Positions 11,184 through 26,100 are shown, numbered from the stretch's first letter. The stretch: DNA of 64,000 nt from Buxus sempervirens (GCA_947561395.2 OX387192.1:310001-374000); one strand, 5' to 3'. Program-made: numbers and translations. Notes: a model not told the origin generated them from the letters alone.

Positions 11184-14100
11184 GTAAGATGAAATGATAT
11201 ACAATCAGTTAATTGTCAATAAATTTTGTAACGTAGTAATACCTGGATTAAGCTTGACAAGTTGAGAGTGATGAGTCACATTAATTTGTCCTGTAGGGAT
11301 GCTCATGATGGTCCCTTGTTGATTATGCAGCCCTTTGATCGTGAGTACATCCAAATCTTGAATCTCTTTGGTGATTCAGAAGCATCTGGTTTCTCCATAC
11401 ACAATCTTCTTCAGGCTGGAAAGGCATATGGCCTTGCTGCTGGTTCATGGGTAGGTCCATATGCCATGTGTCGCTCATGGGAAACTGTTGCTCGCAATAA
11501 TAGCGAGTGGGATGACCTTGAGAATGGGAACCACTCATTGCCAATGGCTGTTTATATAGTTTCTGGTGACGAAGATGGGGAAAGAGGTGGAGCCCCTGTT
11601 GTTTGTATTGATGATGCTGCTAGGCATTGCACCATGTTTTCCAAGGGACAAGTTGACTGGACACCTATTCTTCTGTTGGTTCCTTTGGTTCTAGGACTTG
11701 AAAAAGTCAATCCCAGGTTGGTTTATTTTTTATTTATTTTGATATTGATACTTTAATGGATGCCACTTGTCCCTTTTTTCCTATGTTCATTTTTGTTGGC
11801 AGTTATATTTTGGATGGGCTGATTGAATTCTTCTGGTTGCTTGATTCTTCCTGTTTGCTTTGCTTTTCTTTTCTTTTCCCTTTTTCCCCTTTATAAGAAA
11901 AAGGAGTTGTTGGAGTTGTGATAATACTTGAAAAGGAATTGAGGATCATGGTTCAGTCTCATCTTTCCTTACATTAAAGGAGCCTCCAAAAGTTTTGAAG
12001 TCAAAGCTTAGTTAGGATGGTTGCTTGTTTTGTAAATTTCATCATGGAATTTTTATTTCTTTTGATGGAAATATGACCGGTTTTTTCATTTTTTTCAAGT
12101 GCAAGCTTTAGAGTTCGCTCGAAGGCTAACAATCTTACAGCGTTTGGTTTATAAATGTGATTGTTGATATAGGAAGGACGTATTTCACGGAAATCAGAAA
12201 AATTTATTGGTAAGTATTTTTTTTTGTTTCGACCTCCACTTTGAGTTATGGTTTGCTCCATATTCCAAGTTCTGCTTGTTATATGACCAATGATCTAGCT
12301 TTAAGCATAGTTTTTCGAGGGATGATTTGTATTGCTTGGAGCTTTGTTAACCTTTTTTTGTTTTTTTCCTTCTTCCAAAGTGAATTCCTTTTCTGCCACG
12401 AGTGTGGAGAATTATTCTTTTAAGTTTTAACAACCATTATTCAAATACTTGTGGGGACTTTTGTTGAGGAATATAGATATTTCTGGCAAATGTCATTATC
12501 TCTAGGTATGGTAGCAGTCTCTCATCTGTCATCTCTCATCACCTGTCTCATGGATGACAAAGAGAAGGGCAGGTGACAGGTACGCTCACGTCCCCTCCTT
12601 TCTTCTCTCTTCTCCCTTTCCATTTTTTCTCTTTTTTGATTGTTAATGAGAATGATATATTAGAAATAGAGAAGAGAAAAGTACAGAGGTGGTAAGCATC
12701 TCATGAGGAATGGGAAGCTTCCAATAGGGCAACCAAAAACGATCAGAAGTAAAGACAACACACAACCCAACAACACTGCCTTACAACACATGCATACATC
12801 CATAGAATATCAAGGTCTCCCAGTTCCTAACGATATCTTCCACTCCATATTCCACCCAATCAGCTGAAATTGATATCTAACCCACTGCAAGGCTCATTAC
12901 TTTGTCGAGGATTAACTCTCAACCACTAAAATTATCTTAAAAAATCTTACTATTTCTGTTCAGCCACACTGCCCATATGGTAGCAAAGAAGACAAACGTA
13001 TACAGACTTCTCCTCTTTTAGACAAGTGGGGGAAAAAGCCATTGGGCAGTCATCTCTCTAAGAGAACAAGGTAGAACCCATTGTATTCCGGCCAAGGACA
13101 ACAGCCTCCTCCAAATATAACCCCATAAACTCGCACTAAACCAGCAAATGATCGACAGACTCCCTAGCCCTCATACAAAGAGTGCAAGTATGCGGAGACA
13201 AAGCCCAAGACTTCCTTCGTCGCTGGAGATTATCAAGAGTATTTCTCCTACTTAGAAAGGCGGTCCAAGAGAATATCTTAACTTTGAGGGGGATTCTGGC
13301 TTTCCAAAGAAACGAGGTAGGGAAGCAAGGAGATGGAGACGAAGCCAAATTCCGAAAATATGACATCCAAGATTTACAAGAGAACAACCCCTTAGGGTCA
13401 AGAGACCACAATATAACATCCAACAAAGATGGGTGACCCTTTAAGGCTCTCTATTAAGGCCCCTAGCTCATCAATCTCAGATTTACGAGGATCCCTATTG
13501 AAATGAAGGTTCCATTGGAGCCCTTGAGGTGACCAAGAAAGGATATCACACACAGAAGGATGTTTAGGATCACAAATACAATAGAGGCGAGGGAATCTAA
13601 CGGCTAAAAAAGAATCACCCCACCGGACATCAGACCAAAAATTTTATAGAATCACCTTTATGAAGCTTGGTGGCACATAAGACAAGAAAAAAACGAGCTA
13701 GGTCCAAAATGGGTTTTCAGGGGCAGTCAGAAAAAAGCCTTTGCATTTTGATTAACTTCCCTTTCATTGCTATGAATACCATACTTGCTCAATATAAACT
13801 TGTGCCACAAAGTCCTCCATTCTTGCCCAAAACGCCACAACCATTTACTGAGAAAAGCAGAATTATTCAATTTTACATTGCCAATAGCTAATCCCCTGTG
13901 CTCAAGGCGTCTAGAAACCTGATCCCACCTCACTAAATGATCCTTTTCTTCTTTCCCCCCCCCCCCCCCCCCCCCATAAGAATTCCTTTTGCAATTTTTC
14001 AATGGTGTGCACCAACTTCGCCGGTGCTCTGAACAATGACATGAAGTAGATTGGAAAATTGGCTAACAATGCTTTGATCAACATGACTCACACGGTCACA

Positions 14101-17100
14101 CCCCTATTGATAGATATTGCTTTTTCTACATAGATAGCTTCTTCCTCATTCTTCAATGACTACGTTCCAAGCTCCTACCGACTTGATTCTTCCGCCTAAA
14201 GGAATTCCAAGATATGTAATTGGCCAATTTGCATGTCTACATCCAAGAAATTCTGCAATCATCTTCAACTCCTCTCCCCTTACATGGATCCCTGAAATGC
14301 TCCTTTTGCCAAGGTTTACTTTAAGATCAGATGTCATCTCAAAGGATGAGGGATTGCAGTTTCATATACACCCACCTCACGCCCTTCTGTTTCTCCTTCT
14401 CTTCTTTGCTTCTCTCTTTCTTTCTTTCTCCCTTCTCTTTTTTTTTTGTTTCTCAAGAAATGGAGGCAACGAACAAGAGATTGGGGCAAGCCGCAAGGTA
14501 CAACCATCCTCCTCCCTCTTCTCTCCCTTCTCTTTTCTCGTCCTCACCCATCTATTTCCTTTTGTTACCTTGTCTCCCTTACCATTTTTTATTCTTTAGG
14601 CAGAGAGGAGGGTGACAAACTGGTGCTGTCTATTATTCCCCTCGTTTCTCTCTTTATTTCTAGTAATTTAGGGTATTTTACGGTTCCGCACTGCACAGGT
14701 GAAATTTTTGCCTGTGCCATTGAAAAACCCACCAAAATGAGCTGCATGGGTGGCAGGTGCTGCTCATTTTGTCCATTTATTTCCATATTTTAGTGGTACA
14801 CTGAAACCACCTGGTTTCAGTGCCACTTCTAGTTGGCACTGGCGAAATTTTGACAGCACGAGCGAAATTTCATCAGCATTGTGAACCATGATTAGTACCA
14901 TAGCCCCTCTACACAGAGAATGTTCAGCATTTGACACTTTAGCAGAATGAGCCATGAATTATGCTAGTTGGGTCATAATGTTTACTATTAACAATATTTT
15001 ACAAAGCAAAAATAGCCCCAGGCACAAGGTGCCTTACAAGTTGCTCGTCAGAAGTTAAGACCATGCATACACTACCGTGAAAAGGTGGCAATACTCATGT
15101 GGATTTTGTATTTCAGCAGTATTTGATTATTGTCTAATCTTGAACCATTACCAATAGATTTCAGTGATCATCTCTTCCTACATTTTTTTTATGAATACTT
15201 CCAAATTTTATTGAAAGTGAAGGAGAAACAGAAAATACACAACACCCATGAGATATGATATGGGTAGAAAACTGCATCTACCACTAAAACAGACGGGAAG
15301 CAAAGACTAGAGACAGAAACTAAAAACAGAAACAGAAAATACACAGAAAAAAATAAAAAATCAAAAAACAGCAGACTAGAAACCAAATTATTTAGAAGAA
15401 GCGATTGCTGTCCAATCCCAAAGAATATCATTACAAGAGAGTGGCCTGAAATCATCTTACAAGAGAGAGGCCTGAATCATCCCTAATACAGACCCAAGAT
15501 ATGGCAAGAACCAGAATATCATCAAGGATGCTTTGCCTTTGGACAACTACCCCCTCAAAAATCAGTTGACTCTGGCTCGCCATACAGTAGCAAAAAAGCT
15601 GCATGATACATCAACTTCCCTTTCTTGGTCAAGAGAGGAATCCGCTATGATCTAACTAAGTCATGCAGCCATCTTTGTAGGACCCAATTCAGGCCTATCA
15701 AATCCAATAAGGAGGGCCAATTTCACAATGCACCAGTAAATGATTGATAGATTCCCCACCTTGTAGACAAGAGTACATATCAATTAGGAGAAATTGAATG
15801 GGATCTCCTAAGCCTTTGGAGGTTATCGAGTTTGTTAATACCATTATAAAGTGCAGTCCAAAGGAAGGCCTTAACGCAGAGGAGGGGGCTAGGAGCATGC
15901 CAGAGAAAGGTAGTAGGAAGGGTTGCAAACTCCTAGGAAAAGCACATAAATGCTGGAATAACGACCTCGATGGGGAGCCATGAGAAGATAGTCTAAAAAC
16001 TGATATCCGGCTGGGAGGGATCAAGAAAGACATTTTGAAGATTCTCCGATAAGGAGCCTAATTCTAATAGTTCAGCTGGCCTAAGATCCTGCTGGAACTC
16101 AAGGTGTGAACTCAAGCCTGTTATACCCCAAGAAAGGATTTCTGAAACAAAAGGCTCCAGCATTCAAGCTCTGAAACACATAAAAGTTTTGGGGAAATTG
16201 TAGGATAAGAGAGTATCCCCCACCAAATGTCGTCCCAAAATCTAATAGAGGTACCAGATTGGGTTTTTAGTTTTACAAAGGGAAAGAAGGAATCAGATTG
16301 GAAACGGCTTTCCAAGGGCTAGCACCGTGCGGCTTGACCATTGGATTAGCCTCTTGCCCATTTTTATGTATGCCATATTTGCTCACGATGATTTTGTGTC
16401 ACAAAGTTCCTTTTTTCTCATCAAACCGCCACAACCACTTCCCTAACAAGGAGTTCTTGAGGTAAATGTTCCCCCATTCCTAGTCCACCCTGAGATCTAC
16501 TCAGATTCACCTTTCTTTACCATACCAAATGGTATTTCTTTGCCTCCCCATCCTTAGATAGGAAGTCCATATGCAACTTCTCAAACACTTTGATCACCTT
16601 TATTGGAGACCTAAACAGAGGCAAAAAGTAAATAGGAATGTTCATTAAGGATTCCTTTATGAGGGTAATTTGACCCATCATTTTAAACCTTGGTTGAGAG
16701 CGAGTAGTATCGGCCGAGTTAACTCGGTATTGGCTGTGGATACGAGGGATCTTGTCTGAAACCCCTCAACTTGGTCAAACTTGAGATAATGCTCGGACTG
16801 TACCAAGTTGGTACTGCCCTAATTTACTCAGTCGTAGGTGTTACCAAGTTGGTACTGCTTGCGATTGTTCATAGATAAAACAAACAAGAAATAAGAAAAA
16901 AAAATGATGAAGAAAAACAATGGAAAGAAGAAGTAAAAGAACATACAGAACAAACAAAAAGCAAAAACAAAAAGGAATTTGAAAAACCAGATTTCAGTTT
17001 TAGAAAAATCAGAAATCGGAAAAGTAGATCTTGTTTTTCGATTTTGAAGCCAGAAAAAATAAAACAGTGGATCACTTCTCGTTTTTTTTTTTTAAATTTC

Positions 17101-20100
17101 TGAAATCTGAAATGAGAAAAAAAACAGAGAAGACAATGAAGAATAAGGAGAAGGTGCTGAGATGGACTAACCTGTGTTGCTAGTAGCTCTGAGTCTGATG
17201 AAGTCATGATTGGCTCATGAAGTCACAAACAGTTTCTTTGTTCTTGTTCACCGTATTCTCCTCCTCTCTCGTTCACCTTTTTATTTTCCAACATTTTTGC
17301 CATTTTTTGCCCTTTAATGGTTTCGAGGCTGATTGGGTCGATCCGATCCGGCTTGGCGTTGACTTGGATGATGCTGCTTGTATCGGCCAAGTCAACTTTG
17401 TCTCCGGTGGGGATGATATCAAGCCTGAGTCTGATGTTTTAAACCTTGATTTGACCACCCAAGGAGAGATAATTCCATTTCCAGAAAGCTGATTTCCTTC
17501 AAGTTTTTTCCACCACTAGATCCCCAAAACTAGCCACCCCAGATCTTGCATCTAGGGGGAGACTGAGGTATGTTATGGACCATTTACTCACTTTACACCT
17601 CAACTGTGGGTGCACTCAACTAAAGCTTGTTTGTCCACGTGAATACCCAACAGACGACTTTTATCAAGATTTACTCTAAGGCCAGACAACAAAGTTTTCA
17701 ATAGGCATTTTGATGTAGGACGTGTGGGACCCAAAGTTTAGATTAGTTAGTTATTTAGTAAAAGTGGAATTCCTATTTTTTTGTATTAGGTATTTGAGTT
17801 ATATTAGGAGTCTTTAAGAGGTTTTAGAGTTATACTTTAATTCTATGTTGTTTATTATGAGTAGGAGTCCTAATTTTAGTAGGTTTCTATCTTATTTTGG
17901 GATCTTCAAAGGTCTATAAATAAGGGGTAAAGGTAGTACACGAATTTTAAACATTAATTTTTTAAGAACTACAGAGTTTTTCTCTCATCTTTCTTGCGGA
18001 TTCAAGGTTATCTGCTGGTGGATTCCAGTTTTCTAGGATTAACGGAGATTAATCCTTGTTTTTGTAACTTTCATTGCGTCAATTGGTATCAGAAACAGGA
18101 CTTGCTTGACGAGATGACCAACAACGAGGGTGATGGTAACAATCCCATCGATGTTGTTCATGGGAAAGAAGCGATTTGGGAGGCCATTGAGACTCAACGT
18201 CAAGAGCAGCGACAATTCATAGCGGAGATTCGTCAGATGATCATTGATCTAGCAGTTAATGCCAACCTTAATCAAAACGCTATTGGGCGTGGAGCCGTGA
18301 GACTTGTCCGAGGACCTCCAGGTTTTGAAGCCAGAAAGCCCTACCAACGACCCCATGAACACAATGTTCGCGGGTATCATCGGGTACTATTTGGCAATAG
18401 AGGAGATAGTTCACGATTAGGGAGATCATGAAGCTCGCAATAGAAGGTTCGAATACTACCGTATGAAGGCCGATATTTCTACTTTTAATGGGAATATGAA
18501 CATTGAAGGTTTCCTCGACTGGGTATCCGATGTGGAGAGATATTTTAAGATGATGGAGGTTCCTGAGGAGCATCAAGTCAAACTGGTAGCCTTTAAACTC
18601 AAAAGTGGAGCAGCTGTCTGGTGGGATACTTTACAAATTAAAAGGTGACCACAAGGTAGAGTTCTAATCAATACATGGAGACGAATGAAGTGGTTGCTTA
18701 TGGAGAGATTTCTACCACCAGATTACGATCAGCATCTCTTTCAGCTTTACCAGAATTGTGTTCAGGGAAGTAAATCTGTTACTGATTATACTGCTAAATT
18801 TTCTAGACTTTTCGCTTGCAATAATTTGAATGAAATAGAGTCGCAGCAAGTTGCCCATTATCTGGCTGGTTTGAAGCCTTTTATTTGTGAGAAGATTGGG
18901 TTGCAGGTTTTGTGGTCGGTAGACGAAACCCACAACATGGCGTTGAAAGCAGAATTGATGGAGAAATCAGTTGGGCAATCAAAGTATTCTCGGAAGTCTT
19001 ATTATGATGCTGGAGATTTTTCCGGCAAGGGCAAGGTGCCCCAAACAACAGTTTCTTCTACTCCAGTTAGCGCTGAGGATAAGGGGGACGCTAGTGTTAG
19101 CGTAACTAACCGAAAATCTACCAAGCAGGGCTATAAAGATCAGCCTAAAAATTCTAATCCTTATGCCAGATCAGCAGCAATAAAGTTTTATAGATGTGGT
19201 CTAATGGGGTATAGTTCTAATGAATGCCCAGTTAGAAAACTTGTGAATTTGATTGAGCAAGAAGGAGAAGGAGAAGGAGAAGAAGAAGATGGTGGGCTGG
19301 TCATATATGATAATGATGTGTATCAAGTGGGGGAAGAAGACGAATGTGAACGTCTCAACCTAGTTTTGTAACGGATTTTATGTTCAGACAAGCAAGAAGA
19401 CTTCTCTCAAGGCCACAATATTTTTCAATCATTGTGTACCGTCTTCAATAAGGTATGTGATTTGATTGTGGATAATGGAAGTTGTGATAATTTTGTGGCT
19501 AAGAAGTTGGTTGATTATTTGCAATTTCCAACCAAACCGCACCCTTCACCTTACTCGATTGGTTGGGTAAAGAAAGGCCCCACAGTGAGGGTAGTTGAAA
19601 TTTGCACTATTCCAATTTCTATTGGAAAGCACTACAAGGCGGAGATTATTTGTGATGTGATTGACATAGATGCCAGTCATGTCTTATTAGGAAGGCCTTG
19701 GCAGTATGATGTGAATGTAACCTATAAGGCGAGGGACAACGTGTATTTATTCACTTGGAAGGGTCACAACATTGCCCTGGTACCAACCAAAGTTTCTGAT
19801 AAGACTCCGAAAGCTTCTAAAGTGAAGGAAACAAAGCAGATCTACGCCTTTGTTATTAAAGGGGAAGGGTAAGCTCCAATACGTTCAACGTGCAAGACCT
19901 ATCTGAGTACCATGTTCCTACGACCATTCCAGTGCTTCACTTGAGGACGAGTGTTTCTCTAAGGGGAGGGGACTGATGTAGGACGTGTGGGACCCATAGT
20001 TTAGATTAGTTAGTTGTTTAGTAAAAGTGGAATTTCTATTTTCTTGTATTAGGTATTTGAGTTATATTAGGAGCCTTTAAGAGGTTTAGAGTTAGATTTT

Positions 20101-23100
20101 AATTCTAAGTTGTTAAATATGAGGAGTCCTAATTTTAGTAGGTTTTTATCTTATTTTGGGGTCTTCAAAGGTCTAAATAAGTGGTAAAGGTTGTTCATGA
20201 ATTTTAGACATTAACTTTTTAAGAACTATAGAGTTTCTCTCTCATCTTCCTTGTGGATTCAAGGTTATTTGCTTGTGGATTCTAGTTTTCTAGGATTAAT
20301 GGAGATTAATCCTTGTTTTCGTAACTTTCACTGCGTCGAACTTAATATTTAATCTTTAATTTGTACAAGAGGCCTCCTCCTGTCATCATTACCTTGTCTT
20401 CATAATTGACATTAAGTATTTGAAAAAAAAAAATCTCTTGCTTGCCCTCATTTCACAATCTATTGTTAGTTTTATTTGCTTTCTTTTTATCTTTTCTAAG
20501 TATTTTAACGTCCTTTTTAGCTTTTCCTTATTTCAATAACTCTTATTACCTTCGTTATTGTGATAGTGGGTTCTGTATTTTGAATTTTATTTATTATTTA
20601 GTTTCATTTGTTTTTTTTTTCAAATACGACATATTGTAATTAGTTAATGTTTTTCTTAAACTTTAAGCACTAACATTTAATGCATTTCCTTTATATAATG
20701 GCATGAAATTTGATACCTGATTGTTGCTAGTTGGTACCAAGGTTTTAAATTTCGTATTTCATTGGGCCGAGACTTCTAGGGAAAGGGAATTCCCATTATT
20801 TCCCCATTTTGGGGAAATTTCGCTGGCATGCTGCCAAATTTCCCTGAAATTTTGGGAAACCTGGAAAATATTTTCCAGATTTCGCTGGCATGGAGGCTTT
20901 ACCCTTCCAATTTCGTGCCGCTACCACCTAAAAAGTGAAATTTTGCCGGCATGAATTAATATCAAGGTTACATGGTTGCTACATTAATTGTAAGGTTTAA
21001 TGCATTAAACCATGGTTGCTACATTAATTGTAAGGTTTCATGTAGTAAACCATGCCAGCGAAATTGTAAATCATGGTTGCTTCATTAATTCTATGTTCTT
21101 ACAATTGATATCAAGGTTTACAATGTTGCGAAATGTCATAAGTTTCCAAGGTGGTGACATGAAACCACCTTGAAAAACGGAATCTCGAGGATTCCCTGAT
21201 ATTGACGATATATTGCGACATTTCATCGACATCAAGGAAAAGTCGCACATGTGACTTTTAAGTTGCTTTATGTACTGCTGGGTCTCGAGATGTCGCGATT
21301 TTCAGCGACATTTCTAGCTCCAGAACCCCCATTCTCGCCAGAAATTGCAATTTTTTTTTTTCAATTTCTTCCATCTAGATCCTCTCTAAACACTTCATTT
21401 CAAAGGATTGTTGAAGGTTAAGGTGATTCAAACCATTCAATAAGGATTGGAGGAGGGAATCAACTGAGCTTGTCTATGACCTCGGTATCTTCATGCACCT
21501 TCCCTTTATATATGCATTTTCATTGCATCTTCAACTTTTCATTAAATTTCCTTTAAACATGCAAATGATGCATTTACATATATTTTTGTCACTATTCTTA
21601 TGTTTTTAGGTGTATTTTTGTCTCATTTAAGCCTAGGAATAATATAATATTTCACTAATTTGCTCTTTTTATGCTTGTTTTCGAGTTTTTTGGAGTCTGG
21701 CGACTTTTCCCTTAGTTCAGTGACATTTCCCCTCGGCAGCGGGCGAAATGTCGTAAAAAGACGGGTTGTTGTCACACGTTCAGTTATTTTTCTAGGAAAT
21801 AGGTCAATTGATCATTCTATTGGGAAATATTGCATATGATGTTGCTCAACATGCTGAACAATAATTAGGAATCATTTGAATCAAACCAGTCTGAAGCTTG
21901 TCACCTGGGCCAACTGTCTAATTGCCTAGTCAATAGTCTAAGTTACAGGTAGGTCTATTGCCTACCTTCTTCTGGGTGTATTAACAACCTTGCCATTGGG
22001 CATCATGCTGGGTAGTAGGGAAAGAAATGCAATTATAGAATTCCAAAACAATTAAAGAAGCCTATTGAGTGTGAGGAACCATGTGCTCAGCCCGTTATCC
22101 TTTTAGGCTTTCTTTCAAAGAAATTTATATGAGTGCAGTTTACAGAATTCCAACCCTGGTGCTCCTTCCTTCATGTATTCTAAGGCTACCTCTTGCTTTT
22201 GTTCTAGTAGCCTATGGTACTTGCATATAACTTGCCCCTTTCTGTTATTGATACATAATAACACACATTTTTTTTCTTTTCCTTTATTTTCTTCTCTTTT
22301 ATTTTTTGTTGCGAAATAAAGTAATCCTAAGGCAAGGAAATTTCTAGACACTTAGCCCACCATCGCACTTCCAGATTTCAAGAGCATTCCTTTGAATTGT
22401 TGATTATTTTCTTAGCTACTATTTGAAAAGGGCTTAAAAGACATTGATTTTGTATTTGATGATGAGCAGCATATGGTTCCAGAAGTTATTTACTGTTTGT
22501 TGACCAATATATATGTAATGGACTGATGATGTTCATGATTATTTATGCTCTAAATTCCTAATTGATCCTCATTAATGTTATCTGAATTTGGGATTCTGGT
22601 TCAAATGTTGTAATTCTTATGTATGTGTTCATTCTTCTTTTAACCAGGTACATTCCATCATTATGGGCAACATTCACATTTCCGCAAAGCCTTGGCATCT
22701 TAGGTGGTAAACCAGGGGCTTCAACTTATATTGTTGGTGTGCAAGATGACAAAGCTTTCTATCTTGATCCGCATGAAGTTCATCTGGTACCCCTAATCTT
22801 TTTATATCTTATACACGAGCAATTCATTTTTCACTAATTGACTAAAGTGCTGATCTATGTAAGGACAGCCACGGATATCGATTTTGCCCCATTTGTTAGT
22901 TATTACTTTTTATATGCATTGTTGTCACTTGGTTAACATTGGGGGGGACTTATCAAATAAGGGACACATGGAAATGTGGAATAGCCCCAAAATATGAACT
23001 TATGTATTATACATGGAACGTGCAATAAGAAACAACAAAAAGTAATAAAGGAAGATGACAGAAGAATGCAGGTATGGATGGTTGCCTTGGTTCTATGTTA

Positions 23101-26100
23101 GAGTCCTACAAATCTTGAACTTAAGGGAAAATTCTGAATTCCTTTTTTATAATTAAGGGTGCTGAACTCAAGTGTGCTGAAAAATTCTGAATTCCTTTTT
23201 TATAATTAATAAAAGGGAAAGCTCTATATTTTTTTTAATAAGAAAGGGATTTGCATTTGCTTCCTTGTTTCACTAAAAATAAGAAAAAAGTTTTAGTTAC
23301 AACTAGACATTTCTAGATCCTGCTTTAAAATCTTGATAAAGGGAGTTGAGATTAAAAATTTATCATTGAAACCTGTAATTTTCAAGATGTAATCTGGTTG
23401 AAATATGATTGGATTTTGAAGGCTGTTAGTGGGTCCATCATTTTCGTCCAAGCCTTCAGTTTTTGATTGATTTGGGAATATTTTGATTTTGGCAGTTGTT
23501 ATCCTTATGGGCCTTTCTTAGACTTGTGGGATACACCTTGAGGCTCACCATGTTGGATGCACTGATCCTCCCGTTCTTGGTGCTTTTATGGGTGTGATTT
23601 GATCTGCTTAGTGCTTAGAATTTCTGTTTTGAGCCACATATTTGTAAATAGTTTGTTTTTCCACTCTACTGCATACTTTGTCATCCAAAATTTTGTGTGG
23701 AACCCACTTAGTTATCATGACATATCAATTTCTTTCTCTCAGCTTCAATACAGAGGTAATCTTTAAAACATGTTCTAAGGAATTTGCTTTCATATGACTG
23801 TCCATTGTATACTGTCAAAATTGTAATGTAGAAAATAATAGTGTTCTTTTCAGTGGCAACTCTTTAAGTAATAGGCACTACCTTCTAACCTCTTTAAAAG
23901 CTTGAATGGATGAACACTTCATGTTTGTTTGTATCTTCCAACAATACCCCCTAATGAATCTTTTTGGACATAGATGAATTATTCCATGCCCCCTTCATTG
24001 AACTTTGGCAAATTTGCAATGTTCATTAGCTTGCACTCTTTAAGTTTCTCATTTCTGAGGGCAATGTCTCTTTTGTCTGCCTTTTGTATGTCATGCATAT
24101 TTGCAGCAAGTTACAGGTAGAAAAAGGAGCCTAATTGATGGTCTTCTTTGGTTTAGTTCAAGAAACTCTCTCTCCTTAGTGACCAACACCGCCCCTCCTT
24201 TTTTTTTTGGAAACAATATCAAAAGATTAAGGTCATGTAGAATGATAGATGGAGCCGTCATAAGAGAACTCTGCATGCAGAAGGATGAGATCTAGGTGTG
24301 GTTATTCATTCTTTAGTCAAACACCTAAAAATTTTCAGAACTCCTATTTACCATCATAGTTTGTCCATTAGTCTGGAATGGTATGCAGTAAATCAATTCA
24401 ACTCTCTTTCAATCTTTGCCAATAAAGTCTTCCAAATTTTACTGGCTAAACTGGCCAGATATGATAGATTTTGGCAATCTCTGATGCTTAAGACCTCAGA
24501 ATTAATAGAATTGACACATAGGAAATATTAAATATATTAGAATATGGGATAAATGAGCAATTTTAAGTTCTTCCAAGGAGCATTTTGACTTTTCTATATA
24601 AGCTTGTATTCTGCTTTTGCTAATTCATGCAAAAACAGAATACAAGCTTATATTAGAAAGTCCAAATGCTTCTTGGAGGTGTGACGACTGATTTTCCTGT
24701 TAAGATATGTTTGCATCAAGGGTCAGCTATTAGCCCTTATCTTTTCACTTTAGTCATGGATGAGTTGACAAGTCATATTCAAGATGAGGTGCCTTCGTGT
24801 ATGTTATTTGCAGATGATGTAGTTTTAGTGGGTCAAACTAGTGAAGAAGTAAATATAAAAATAGAAGAGTGGAGGGACACTTTAGAATCAAAAGGTTTTA
24901 GAATAAGCCATCCGAAGGCTAAATATATGAAATGCCCTTTTAATACATATAATAATATAACTAATGAAACTATTAGAATTGATAATTAGGATCAAGGTTT
25001 ACCGTTTCGATGTCGATGGGCTTGCCGCCATCTCACGAAATGAAATTTCACTGCCGAAATGGTGGAAAAATCAGAGGGCAAAAAATTGACAAACTGGATT
25101 TTTTGGATTTTGGGGAAATTTCGCTGGCATGCCGCTCCGTTTCGCCGGCACGCCGCCCCGTTTCACCAATGAAAAATGAACAAATTTTTATTTCCCTTCC
25201 TTGTTTCGCCCGTTTCGCTCGGCATGCCGCCAAAAATCGCCAGCGATGCAATTAAGCGATTTTCCTCCTCAGAAACACATCGCTACTTAAAAAAAAAATA
25301 AAAATTTCGGCAACACGCCGCACTGATCAGGATATCCCTTTAAGTAATAAGTTCAAATATCTTGGTTCAATAATTCAAAAAGATTGAGAAATTGATGAAG
25401 ATATTACACATAGGATTAGAGCTGGTTGGCTTAAATGGAGGGGTGATTTTAGGGTTTTGTGTGATAAGTGTGTTCCACTCAAATTAAAGGGTAAATTTTA
25501 TAAGACAACAATTAGACCAGCTATGTTATATGGTGCAGAATGTTGGGCGGCAAGGAATCAACATGTTCAAAAGATGAGTGTTACCGAGATGAGGATGCTA
25601 AGATGGAGTTGTGGCAAAATAAGAAAGACAAAAGGAAATGAGTTAGGCATAGCATGCGTTATAAAATGGAGGAAAGTAGGTTAAGGTGGTTTGGTCATAT
25701 AAAATGGAGACCTAGAGAAGCACTTGTTAGAAGGTGTGAGAGTATGTAGATTGAAAGGCCTAAGCGAGCAAGAGGGAGACCTAAAAAGACGTGGATGGAG
25801 TCTATAAAACAAAATTTACAGAAACATAAATTAACTGAAAATATGATTTTGATAGAGTGGGATGGAGAGACAAGATTGGTGGGAACTAGCTTATGATGAT
25901 GATGATTTTGCTTTGCTGTTTACCTAGGTTAACATGCATTACCATATTGAAGAACTTTGCAACACCTGAACCTAAGTATATATCTTGTCATGCCCAAAAT
26001 GCCTTATCGGCCAGCATTCAAATCCTGTTTAACTTGTTCTAATAATGAGGTGCTGGTCTCTTTTTTTTTTGGGGTGAAATAATGAGGTGCCTGGTCAATA

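Larger units (their letters stand above)
17711..20338 (+). mobile_element. Non-autonomous LTR element with gag and protease only
   Basis: The LTRs are 17711-18081 and 19974-20338; both start TGATGTAGGACG and end near TGCGTC. They differ at roughly 7-8% by eye, so the insertion is millions of years old. An initiator-Met primer site (TTGGTATCAGAAAC) follows at 18083-18096, and a polypurine tract (AAGGGGAGGGGA) precedes the 3' LTR. The body of about 1.9 kb encodes Ty3/gypsy-like gag and an aspartic protease region and leaves no room for reverse transcriptase or integrase. The reading frame is interrupted a few times, so it is a broken fossil. Flanking duplications are not clear. Confidence 0.85.
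11717..22647 (+). other. ATG4 intron of 10.9 kb, filled with transposons
   Basis: Starts GTTGG and ends TTAACCAG. It contains two minus-strand L1 fragments, a 773-bp hAT derivative, a gag-protease LTR element, hAT-related short repeats and simple sequence. 11717-12620, 20339-20735 and 21790-22647 show no recognisable feature. An intron of this size interrupts an otherwise compact gene. Confidence 0.8.

Noticed and set aside
10763-11197. A 144-codon open frame that might be the ATG4 N-terminus
   Set aside because: It crosses an intron and reads the real exon 11133-11183 in the wrong frame; its N-terminal part has no ATG4 similarity.
18083-18096. Similarity to initiator-Met tRNA, possible tRNA gene
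   Set aside because: It is only the 3'-end complement used as a retroelement primer site; no cloverleaf or A/B boxes.
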